Assembly (NCBI GenBank): GCA_964607165.1
Contig: CAZSIT010000023.1
Location: forward strand, 1-35,573
Length of the DNA stretch: 35,573 bases
Source: DSPP01 sp964607165
Lineage (GTDB): Bacteria > Zixibacteria > MSB-5A5 > DSPP01
Direction: 5' to 3'
Shown piece by piece: positions 14,976-22,103 of this stretch (position 1 is its first letter; the number at the start of each line of letters is the position of its first letter). The position numbers were made by a program, and so were the translations under genes. Under the pieces are notes generated by a model that ran no database searches, was not told the origin of the DNA, and saw only the letters and a list, made by a program, of their open reading frames with translations.

Positions 14976-16001
14976 TTAAAACTGCTCTAAAAAGCGCAAA
15001 TCGTTTTCGTAAAACAGCCGAATGTCGTCAATCCGATACTTTTGCATCGCTATCCGGTCCACACCCAGGCCGAAAGCATATCCTTTCCAAACCTCGGGGT
15101 CGTAGCCGACGTTGCGGAAAACCTGCGGGTGAATCATCCCGCAGCCCAGAATTTCCAGCCAGCCTTCGTATTTGCAGACCGAACACCCTTTGCCGCCGCA
15201 AATCATGCAGGAGATGTCCATCTCCGCTGAAGGCTCGGTGAAAGGGAAAAAGGATGGGCGAAAGCGGGTTTTAACGTCGCCGTAGAAAGCGGAAACGAAA
15301 GCATTTAAAACCCCCTTTAAATCGGCAAAGGTAACATCGCGGTCCACATAAAAACCTTCGATTTGAAAGAAAAGCGAATAGCTGCGGGCGTTTATCGCCT
15401 CGTGGCGATAGACCCGGCCGGGAGCTAAAATCCGTACCGGCGGCTTGCGCGATTCAAAAACCCGAATCTGCACCGGCGAGGTGTGCGTGCGCAGAAGCAG
15501 CTCGGAATCCTTCAAATAAAAAGTGTCCTGCATATCCCGCGCCGGATGTTCTTTGGGAATGTTCAACGCCTCAAAATTGTAATAATCAGATTCAATTTCC
15601 GGCCCGGTGGCAACTTCAAACCCCATAAAGTTGAAAATCCGCACAATTTCGTTACCGACTTTCACCAACGGATGATGATGGCCCAAGGGCATTGGCGTGC
15701 CTGGGAGCGTGTAATCGAAAAAGCCCCGCCGGGAGCGGCGTGCAGCCGCTTCTAACGCCGCCAACCGGGAGTCCAATTCCCCTTCTAACTTAAGCTTGGC
15801 GGCGTTTAACGCCTGCCCCACTTTGGGGCGGACTTCTGCAACAACCTCTTTGAGCGACCGCAGAGCCAGGGTTAAAATCCCGCTGCGACCCAGAAATTTT
15901 ATTTTAAGGGCATTTAGCTCGTCCGGCCCCGAAGCAGTCTCGATTTCCTTGAGGGCCGAAGTTAAAAGCTGCCCGACTTCCCCTTCGGACAGAGGCGGCA
16001 T
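14976..16001 (-). CDS. pheS: Phenylalanine--tRNA ligase alpha subunit
   Basis: 341 residues, the usual length. The N-terminal coiled coil (about 1-85) is followed by the class II catalytic core: YTLPGTPMPLGHHHPL, motif 2 region (FEVATGPEIESDYYNFEALN, ARDMQDTFYL), LLRTHTSPVQIR, the FYVDRDVTFADLKG block, and motif 3 GLGVDRIAMQKYRIDDIR near the C-terminus. The glycine-rich pocket sequence EILGCGMIHPQV is intact. It starts 3 bases after the rplT stop and is followed by pheT. Confidence 0.97.
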   Translation of the reverse strand: MPPLSEGEVGQLLTSALKEIETASGPDELNALKIKFLGRSGILTLALRSLKEVVAEVRPKVGQALNAAKLKLEGELDSRLAALEAAARRSRRGFFDYTLPGTPMPLGHHHPLVKVGNEIVRIFNFMGFEVATGPEIESDYYNFEALNIPKEHPARDMQDTFYLKDSELLLRTHTSPVQIRVFESRKPPVRILAPGRVYRHEAINARSYSLFFQIEGFYVDRDVTFADLKGVLNAFVSAFYGDVKTRFRPSFFPFTEPSAEMDISCMICGGKGCSVCKYEGWLEILGCGMIHPQVFRNVGYDPEVWKGYAFGLGVDRIAMQKYRIDDIRLFYENDLRFLEQF

Positions 16002-16004
16002 AGT

Positions 16005-16352
16005 TTAAGCTTTCGCCAATTTAGCTAATTCGCCGAAAGCTGCGGCGTCACGCACGGCCAAATCGGCCAAAACTTTTCGATCCAACGCCACCCCCGCTTT
16101 CTTCAAACCGGAGATAAAAAGCGAATAGGACAACCCGTGCAGGCGCGAGGCGGCGTTGATACGAGTTATCCAGAGAGAACGGAAATCCCGTTTCTTGTTT
16201 TTGCGGTCGCGATAGGCGTATTTCCACCCCCGCTGCACCGACTCTTTTACCGTGCGGTAGAGCTTGCGGCGGCCGCCGTAATACCCCTTGGCGGCTTTGA
16301 AAAGTTTTTTGCGCCGGGCGCGGGCGGCGACGTTATTGGTTGCGCGAGGCAT
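16005..16352 (-). CDS. rplT: Large ribosomal subunit protein bL20
   Basis: 115 residues. The basic N-terminal tail (MPRATNNVAARARRKKLFKA, AKGYYGGRRKLYRT) and the globular RNA-binding C-terminus (LWITRINAASRLHGLSYSLF) are classic for bL20. It follows rpmI by 12 bases, with AAGGGA upstream of ATG 16352. In several bacteria L20 represses its own infC-rpmI-rplT mRNA; no mimic structure was identified here. Confidence 0.98.
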   Translation of the reverse strand: MPRATNNVAARARRKKLFKAAKGYYGGRRKLYRTVKESVQRGWKYAYRDRKNKKRDFRSLWITRINAASRLHGLSYSLFISGLKKAGVALDRKVLADLAVRDAAAFGELAKLAKA

Positions 16353-16364
16353 TGGCTTTCCCTT

Positions 16365-16565
16365 CTAACTTCCGTACGGCAAGAGGACTTCCAGCTTGTG
16401 CTGGTCGCTCGGGCCGACATAGGTCGCTTTGCGCAGCTGGCGCTTCCGTTTGGACGTCTTGGAAGTCAGGATGTGGCGCAAAAACGAGCGCTTGTGTTTG
16501 AATTTTCCCGAGGCGGTCTTTTTGAACCGCTTGGCTGCCGAACGGTTGGTTTTCATCTTTGGCAT
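16365..16565 (-). CDS. rpmI: Large ribosomal subunit protein bL35
   Basis: 66 residues, highly basic, with the family start MPKMKTNRSAAKRFKKT and the RSFLRHILTSKTSKRKRQLR block. ATG 16565 is preceded by AGGAG about 8 bases upstream. It is separated from infC by 128 bases with a possible internal promoter, and followed 12 bases later by rplT. Confidence 0.97.
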   Translation of the reverse strand: MPKMKTNRSAAKRFKKTASGKFKHKRSFLRHILTSKTSKRKRQLRKATYVGPSDQHKLEVLLPYGS

Positions 16566-16634
16566 AATAAGCTCCTGTTTTCAATCTGGCCCAATCCGGA
16601 TAAAACCGGTAACGAAATTCAGCCAGACCCGTAA

Positions 16635-16664
16635 TTTATAACTTTTTTCCGATTTTGACTACAA
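16635..16664 (-). promoter_or_regulatory. Weak candidate promoter upstream of rpmI
   Basis: On the minus strand TTGTAG and TATAAA are separated by 18 bases inside the AT-rich infC-rpmI spacer (16566-16693). The -35 box matches poorly. The AT-rich tract with A and T runs next to infC could equally be an attenuation or mRNA-processing region. Confidence 0.25.
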
Positions 16665-16693
16665 AAAAATTAAACTAATTATAAGAAAAATTT

Positions 16694-17245
16694 TTATACG
16701 ACCGGCGCCTCTTTGACCCTCCCCCCGGCGGGAGTCTGCCTGGGCAAAAGGATTATGGTAATGGTTTTGCCTTCCAATTTGGCGCGTTGTTCCAAAGTGG
16801 CCACCTCGGCCAAATCCGCCTCCACCCGCTTGGCCATGTCAAAACCGAATTCCTGATGAACCACTTCCCGCCCGCGGAAGTTTATGGCAACTTTGACCCG
16901 ATTCCCATCCGCCAAAAACTCGCGGGCATGCCGCAGCTTGAATTGATAGTCGTGGTCATCGGTGCGGGGGCGGAGTTGAATCTCCTTCATCTCCACCGTA
17001 TGCTGCTTTTTGCGCGCCGAACGGGCCTTTTTGGCCTGCTCATATTTGTACTTGCCGTAGTCCATAATACGGCAGACCGGCGGGCGGGCACTGGGAGAGA
17101 TTTCAACCAGATCCAATCCTTTTTCGGCCGCGATTCGTTGAGCCTCGCGGCTGTTCAAAACTCCCAGCTGGGTTCCGTCCGCATCGATTACTCGAATTTG
17201 GGGAATCCGAATCCTTTCGTTAACTCTTAGCTCTTTCTCTTTAAT
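16694..17245 (-). CDS. infC: Translation initiation factor IF-3, AUU start
   Basis: 183 residues from an ATT start at 17245. The frame from the first conventional start (TTG 17158) would lose the conserved N-terminus. Reading upstream in frame gives KEKELRVNERIRIPQIRVID, the standard IF3 N-domain start, and the ATT sits 5 bases after a perfect GGAGG (17251-17255). AUU is the known start of infC in many bacteria, where IF3 discriminates against it to control its own level. N-domain (to about 75), linker and C-domain (MKEIQLRPRTDDHDYQFKL, then KVAINFRGREVVHQ) are complete. thrS ends 14 bases upstream. Confidence 0.95.
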   Translation of the reverse strand: MKEKELRVNERIRIPQIRVIDADGTQLGVLNSREAQRIAAEKGLDLVEISPSARPPVCRIMDYGKYKYEQAKKARSARKKQHTVEMKEIQLRPRTDDHDYQFKLRHAREFLADGNRVKVAINFRGREVVHQEFGFDMAKRVEADLAEVATLEQRAKLEGKTITIILLPRQTPAGGRVKEAPVV

Positions 17246-17259
17246 AGAATCCTCCTTTT

Positions 17260-19200
17260 TTAGTATCCAGCCCCTTTTACTAATCCAGTCTTTTTTTGTT
17301 CAATTTCCTCCAACAAAAACTGCTCCAGTTCGTCCATTGACTTAATGCCCAAATCGCCCCGGCCGTGCCGGCGCAGGGCCACCGAGTTGGATGCCACTTC
17401 CTTTTTTCCCACCACCGCCATATAGGGTATTTTTTTCGATTCGGCTTCCCGGATCTTGTAACCGATTTTCTCCTTGCGCTCATCGACGAAAACCCGCATC
17501 CCCTTTGTTTTCAACCGCCCAGCGAGATTTTGGAGATAGGGCAATTGCTCATCCGTTATGGGCAAAAGCGCCGCTTGCACCGGCGCCAGCCAGAGCGGAA
17601 AAACTCCGCCATAATGCTCCAATAATACGCCAAAGAAACGTTCCATTGAGCCTAATAAGGCCCGGTGAATCATCACCGGCCTTTGGTACGTTCCATCCTG
17701 GGCGACAAAATACAAATCGAACCGGGAAGGCAGATTAAAATCAAACTGCACCGTGGTGCACTGCCAGGCCCGTCCCATCACATCCTTGATTTTCAGGTCA
17801 ATTTTTGGCCCATAAAAAGCCCCGCCGCCTTCATCCACCGAATACAAAAGACCCTTTTTTTCGAGCGCTTTGGAGAGGGCGCCGGTGGCCAATTCCCAGT
17901 CTTCCGGAAGGCCGATGGCGTCCGCCGGACGGGTGGAAAGCACCACTTCATACTCCTCGAATCCGAAAGCGGAAAGAAACTCAAAAGTCAATTCCAAAAC
18001 CCCCAAAACCTCCGCTTCCACCTGGTCGGGACGGCAGAAGATATGGGCATCATCCTGGGTAAAGCCGCGCACGCGCAAAAGCCCGTGGAGAACGCCGGAG
18101 CGCTCGTAACGATATACCGTGCCCAATTCCGCCCAGCGCAGCGGCAGATCGCGATAGCTATGCAAACTGGTCTTGTAAATCTCGATATGGAACGGGCAGT
18201 TCATCGGTTTAAGCTGATAATGGTCCTTTTCCACTTCCAACGGCGCATACATATTATCGCGGTAAAACTGGGTATGGCCGGAAGTTTCCCAGAGATGCAG
18301 GCGGGCAATGTGCGGCGTAAACAAAATATCGTAGCCGTGAGCAAAATGCCTCTGCCGCCAAAAATCCTCAACCAAACAGCGGATTAAGGCTCCTTTGGGA
18401 TGCCACAAAACCAGGCCGGCGCCGGTCTCATCCTTAATGGAAAATAAGTCCAATTCTTTGCCTAATTTCCGATGGTCGCGCCGTTTGGCCTCTTCTATGC
18501 GCGCCAGATATTCGTCCAGAAGTTTTTGTTCCGGATACGAGACACCATAAATCCGCCAGAGCATCCGATTTTTTTCGCTTCCCCTCCAGTAGGCGCCGGA
18601 AGAGGAAAGCAGCTTGATGGCTTTCACCTGGCCGGTGGAGGGGATGTGCGGTCCGCGGCACAAATCTGTAAAGGTATCCTGGAAATAGAGGGAAACCGTC
18701 GGGTCGGCAATTCCGTCCAATATTTCTAATTTATAAGTCTCTCCCCTTTTTCTAAAAATCTCGTAGGCTTCTTTGGAGGGGATATCTTTACGGGAATAGG
18801 AGAAATTGCCGGCGGTAATTTCCCGCATCCGTTTCTCGATGGCCGCCAACTCTTCCGGGGTGAACGAACGCTCCCGCTCAAAGTCGTAGTAAAAACCTTC
18901 TTCAATCGGCGGGCCGATGGCAACTTTAGTCCCCGGAAAAAGTTCCTGCACCGCCTGTGCCATTATATGCGCGGTGGAATGCCAGAACATCTCTTTCCCT
19001 TGCGGGTCTTGCCAGGTTAAAAACTTAAGCTCTCCGTTTCCTTCAATCGGACGGAAAAGGTCTATCATCCGCCCGTTCAAAAGCGCTCCGAGGGCGGTAA
19101 GACGAAGGTTGGAATTTCTTTTTTCTAAAATCTCTTGGGGAGTAATTCCTTTGGGAAACTCTTCCTGGGTGCCGCTTATGGACAGTGCTACTTTATTCAT
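17260..19200 (-). CDS. thrS: Threonine--tRNA ligase
   Basis: 646 residues, all domains present. TGS domain about 1-60; editing domain with HSTAHIMAQAV and the CRGPHIPSTG zinc motif; class II core with LKPMNCPFH, RYERSGVLHGLLRVRGFTQD and FYGPKIDLKI; motif 3 HRALLGSMERF; C-terminal anticodon-binding domain (about 545-646). ATG 19200 has GGAGG two bases upstream. A 9-codon ATG frame (19226 to 19197) overlaps the start as ATGA; it has no Thr codons, so it is not an obvious attenuator. tRNA-Val lies 113 bases upstream on the same strand, and infC follows after 14 bases. Confidence 0.98.
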   Translation of the reverse strand: MNKVALSISGTQEEFPKGITPQEILEKRNSNLRLTALGALLNGRMIDLFRPIEGNGELKFLTWQDPQGKEMFWHSTAHIMAQAVQELFPGTKVAIGPPIEEGFYYDFERERSFTPEELAAIEKRMREITAGNFSYSRKDIPSKEAYEIFRKRGETYKLEILDGIADPTVSLYFQDTFTDLCRGPHIPSTGQVKAIKLLSSSGAYWRGSEKNRMLWRIYGVSYPEQKLLDEYLARIEEAKRRDHRKLGKELDLFSIKDETGAGLVLWHPKGALIRCLVEDFWRQRHFAHGYDILFTPHIARLHLWETSGHTQFYRDNMYAPLEVEKDHYQLKPMNCPFHIEIYKTSLHSYRDLPLRWAELGTVYRYERSGVLHGLLRVRGFTQDDAHIFCRPDQVEAEVLGVLELTFEFLSAFGFEEYEVVLSTRPADAIGLPEDWELATGALSKALEKKGLLYSVDEGGGAFYGPKIDLKIKDVMGRAWQCTTVQFDFNLPSRFDLYFVAQDGTYQRPVMIHRALLGSMERFFGVLLEHYGGVFPLWLAPVQAALLPITDEQLPYLQNLAGRLKTKGMRVFVDERKEKIGYKIREAESKKIPYMAVVGKKEVASNSVALRRHGRGDLGIKSMDELEQFLLEEIEQKKTGLVKGAGY

Positions 19201-19313
19201 TTCCTCCGTCGAGCATTCTCCTTCATAAATTTTTCTTTGCCTTCTTTCAACTTTTTAGGGCTGGCCTTGACTTAAGTTCATTCCCGAAAAAGCAAAAGTG
19301 GCCATCATCAAAA

Positions 19314-19387
19314 TGGGCGATGATGGACTCGAACCATCGACCCCTTGCATGTCAAGCAAGTACTCTAACCATCTGAGCTAATCGCCC
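19314..19387 (-). tRNA. tRNA-Val (anticodon GAC)
   Basis: On the minus strand the acceptor GGGCGAT pairs with ATCGCCC and A is the discriminator. The D arm is GCTC-AGATGGTTAG-AGTA. The anticodon stem CTTGC/GCAAG encloses TTGACAT, giving anticodon GAC (Val). The T arm GATGG-TTCGAGT-CCATC is perfect. CCA is not encoded. There is no variable-arm extension. Confidence 0.95.
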
Positions 19388-19452
19388 GAAACACGAGGGT
19401 AATATAGATTTGAAGTTGAGGGTGTCAAGGCAGGGACAAAAACCACGGGAAT

Positions 19453-19743
19453 TTAAGGCCAAACCCCCATTTCTTCCAAAATTCGTTCGGCAATCTTTTC
19501 CAGCACTTCTTGTTTGTCGTAAAAACGCTCGGCAATCCTTTTTTTTGCCGCCGCAATTTTTTTCAGCCGAACATCGGGAAAATCCTTCAAGCGTTGAATG
19601 GCCCAATGAACTACGCGTTGGTCCATCTTTTCCTGACCAAAGCCGTCGAGAAATACCGTTCCATTGAAGCCCCTATCCGGGCTCACAGAAGGCATTTTTC
19701 GGCCGTTCGGTTTTCTTGGCTTGCGCCCATTCCGCTTTGACAT
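19453..19743 (-). CDS. FlgM-like anti-sigma-28 factor (tentative)
   Basis: 96 residues from ATG 19743; a GTG lies one codon earlier. The N-terminus is basic and disordered-looking (KRNGRKPRKPNGRK). The C-terminal half, VRLKKIAAAKKRIAERFYDK then EVLEKIAERILEEMG, follows the FlgM C-terminal pattern of two helices that bind sigma-28. The next gene upstream is FlgN-like, and FlgM-FlgN pairs are common in flagellar loci. No other flagellar gene is in the window, so the function rests on pattern and this one neighbour. No clear ribosome binding site. Confidence 0.5.
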   Translation of the reverse strand: MSKRNGRKPRKPNGRKMPSVSPDRGFNGTVFLDGFGQEKMDQRVVHWAIQRLKDFPDVRLKKIAAAKKRIAERFYDKQEVLEKIAERILEEMGVWP

Positions 19744-19760
19744 CACCGTTCTAAATATAA

Positions 19761-20213
19761 CTATTTTTTATTATTCACCAAACGCTTTGAAGAGGCAAAG
19801 CCGGACAAGGCTTCCAGCATCTTTTGGCTTTTGGAAAGTTCATCCAAAGCGGCCTGCAAGGCGGCCTGCCGGTTGCTGACGAACTCCTCGTTTTCCTTCA
19901 TCAAGGCAACATTTTTCTGCACGATGGCTGCTATGGAAACCACCAGCCGCCGAATTTCCAGATTGGAAGCGGCCAGCGAAAAAGACTCCCGGTCTTTTTC
20001 CATCAAAAGGCCAAGTTTTTTTTCACTGTCGGTGATGCGGCGGTTGAAACCGGCTATATCGGCAAAAACCTTGCCCAGCTCACTGCCGTCCCCCAAACGC
20101 AAACTCTCTTTTTGGTTGTCTATCAGGATAAACATCGATTGATAAAAAGATAGCTCGTCTTTAAGAATCGATGTGATTTCTTTTTCCAAAGCACCGGCAG
20201 ACCGATACTCCAT
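19761..20213 (-). CDS. FlgN-like flagellar chaperone (tentative)
   Basis: 150 residues, almost wholly helical. Its pattern fits FlgN: ILKDELSFYQSMFILIDNQK early, a middle helix with DSEKKLGLLMEKDRESF, and a C-terminal helix. FlgN escorts the hook-associated proteins FlgK and FlgL. The start is ATG 20213, forming TGATG with the stop of the gene upstream; the TTG one codon earlier is less likely. It sits 17 bases before the FlgM-like gene. Any short all-helical protein can mimic this pattern, hence the moderate confidence. Confidence 0.55.
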   Translation of the reverse strand: MEYRSAGALEKEITSILKDELSFYQSMFILIDNQKESLRLGDGSELGKVFADIAGFNRRITDSEKKLGLLMEKDRESFSLAASNLEIRRLVVSIAAIVQKNVALMKENEEFVSNRQAALQAALDELSKSQKMLEALSGFASSKRLVNNKK

Positions 20214-20584
20214 CAAAAGCCTCTTCTATTTTGTTTTGACCCATCTTTCAGAACGGAACCGGCACCCAAAAGCTCCGGTAAAATCGCCTGCCAGGCGACA
20301 ACTTCTTCGGGAGTAAGCCGGCGGCTCGGCCTTTTTTTACCCTTATCAAAAAGTTCCAAAAAGCTTTCCTCGTTTTCAACGGAAAACCGGACGCCCCACC
20401 CGGTTTTTTCCAAAATCGGATTCAAAATAAAGGCAAGTTTTTTCAGCTCATCTCCTGATTTCGGAAAATAGACGGGACAAAACTCATCCTCGTTTGGAAA
20501 ATGGGGAATCTTTTCTCCCGCCGAACCAAACGAAAACTCCGTTTGAAGATTTTTTTTCGCCTTTGCCGTCTTCGGTTCCTTCAT
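20213..20584 (-). CDS. Hypothetical protein, 123 aa
   Basis: Not recognised. The N-terminus is Lys-rich (MKEPKTAKAKKNLQTEF), the middle has EDEFCPVYFPKSGDELKKLA, a short alternating segment follows (GWGVRFSVENEESFLELF), and the C-terminus is RRLTPEEVVAWQAILPELL. No membrane segment or signal peptide, so probably cytosolic. It is translationally coupled (TGATG) to the FlgN-like gene and lies 23 bases after the TPR gene, so it likely belongs to the same operon and perhaps to flagellar assembly. Confidence 0.7.
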   Translation of the reverse strand: MKEPKTAKAKKNLQTEFSFGSAGEKIPHFPNEDEFCPVYFPKSGDELKKLAFILNPILEKTGWGVRFSVENEESFLELFDKGKKRPSRRLTPEEVVAWQAILPELLGAGSVLKDGSKQNRRGF

Positions 20585-20607
20585 CTCTTTTATAAACGAA
20601 CCCCAGT

Positions 20608-21885
20608 TTATTCGGCGGGTGGAAACTGGCGGCTTACCAGCTCAATTCTTGCCTGAATCTCTTTGGAGCCGGGTTCCAGGTCCTGCGCCCGGTGATAAAA
20701 CTGGAGCGCTGACTGGGGATGGCCCAGGTTGAAATAGCAATCCGCCAGCCGCACCCAATACTCCTTTTCAGCCGGATGGAAACGCAGAAAATCTTCATAA
20801 AAATTTATGGCCCGCCCGAACTCTTTTTTCTGATAGAGCAGGTCGGCCAAAAGGCCATAAGCGGACTTATCCTGCGGAACCCGGCTTACATAAAGCTCCA
20901 GACTGGTGCGGGCTTCCTCGTATTTGCCCAATTTGGAAAGCGAACTGGAAAGATTGCGCCAGCCCTCTTCCCAGGCCGGATTGGCCTGCAAGGCTTGCCG
21001 ATAAGCGGCTTCCGCCTGGTCGTACAAACCGAGTTGAAAACAGGTATTTCCCAGCTCATTCAAAGCTTCCCAGTCATCCGCAGCGACGGATAAATACTCT
21101 TCGTAGCAAACCTTGGCTTCCAGCCAATTCCCCAGTCCTGCCAGAGCCTGCGCTTTGAATTTTTTTGCCCACGTGGCGTTTGAAAAATCAGTATTCTTAT
21201 TTAAACTTTTCAAAAGCTCCGGCCAATGTCCGGCTTCCGATAGGGCTTTGAAATAAACCGGAGCTATGGGAGTCACGGCGCAATACGCTTCAGCCAATTG
21301 TAAAAGCTCCTCGGTTTCTTCACATTTCTTTAAAGCTTCGGTGAGCGCCATCCCGGCCTCCGCATATTTTTTCTTTTGGAAAAGCAGGTAAGTCAAATCC
21401 AGATGAGCCGTTAGCTCACTTTCGTTTATTTCAAGCGCTTTTCTAAAGGCCTCTTCCGCTTTTTCTGCTTCGCCCAAATGTTTTAAGGCCACACCCCAGG
21501 TATGATAAATTTCATATTTCTGATTTTCCGAAACGCCAAACTTTTGGCTAAATTTACCGGAGGAGACGGCGTCAAGGTAACGGGTAGCAAAATCCGCCGC
21601 TCGTTCGTATTCCCCCATTCCGGACGTAACTAAAGCCGCCAGATGCAAAACCCCTAAATCTTCCGGCTCCGCTTCCAAAAGCTTTTCCACCAGCGGCCAG
21701 GCGTTGGGAAGCTTCACTTTTCGGGTATAAGCGGTGGCTACCCAAAATAACAGGCGATTTTTTTGGACGGTAGGAATAGACTCTATTTCGGAAAGCGGAA
21801 CCCCTCCGAAAAGGCCAATAAGTTCATCCCACCTTTCGGTTTGAAACAGGCTTTCCGCCTGCGCAAGATATTCCCTCTCCTGCAT
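20608..21885 (-). CDS. Tetratricopeptide-repeat protein
   Basis: 425 residues from ATG 21885, with a TTG one codon earlier. TPR units fill most of the length. The clearest are HLGEAEKAEEAFRKALEINE, LGLYDQAEAAYRQALQANPA, LGKYEEARTSLELYVSRVPQ, KKEFGRAINFYEDFLRFHPA and LGHPQSALQFYHRAQDLEPG. No signal peptide or enzyme domain is evident. TPR proteins are scaffolds; being first in the operon with the hypothetical, FlgN-like and FlgM-like genes suggests a partner role there, but that is inference. Confidence 0.9.
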   Translation of the reverse strand: MQEREYLAQAESLFQTERWDELIGLFGGVPLSEIESIPTVQKNRLLFWVATAYTRKVKLPNAWPLVEKLLEAEPEDLGVLHLAALVTSGMGEYERAADFATRYLDAVSSGKFSQKFGVSENQKYEIYHTWGVALKHLGEAEKAEEAFRKALEINESELTAHLDLTYLLFQKKKYAEAGMALTEALKKCEETEELLQLAEAYCAVTPIAPVYFKALSEAGHWPELLKSLNKNTDFSNATWAKKFKAQALAGLGNWLEAKVCYEEYLSVAADDWEALNELGNTCFQLGLYDQAEAAYRQALQANPAWEEGWRNLSSSLSKLGKYEEARTSLELYVSRVPQDKSAYGLLADLLYQKKEFGRAINFYEDFLRFHPAEKEYWVRLADCYFNLGHPQSALQFYHRAQDLEPGSKEIQARIELVSRQFPPAE

Positions 21886-21939
21886 CAATACAGATTATCG
21901 GCAGAAGCTATAATAATCCTTAATTTTCGGCGAGAAAAT

Positions 21940-22089
21940 ATAGGGGCGATTCGTTTATCCCGAGTGCACGGGAAAGGGATTAAGGGGGTAGGTCGTAGGG
22001 GCGAACCTCGCTTGCCCCGAGCGCAGTCGAGGGGGGTGTTCGCCCGTAGGGGTTTGCTTGCCCGGCCAGGGATTAATCAAACCCCTACA
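21940..22089. repeat. Dispersed palindromic repeat cluster
   Basis: Composite of ATAGGGGCGATTCG, a GTAGGGGCGAACC...GTTCGCCCGTAGGGG unit enclosing CTTGCCCCGAGCGCAGTCGAGG, and GTTTGCTTGCCC...AAACCCCTAC. It fills the spacer between the TPR gene and the 3' end of the M1 peptidase gene; no gene is supported. Confidence 0.7.
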
Positions 22090-22103
22090 AACAGATAGGC
22101 GTT

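Noticed and set aside
19201..19313. T-box or threonine attenuator upstream of thrS
   Set aside because: The spacer is short, contains no T-box sequence, no run of Thr codons and no terminator hairpin.
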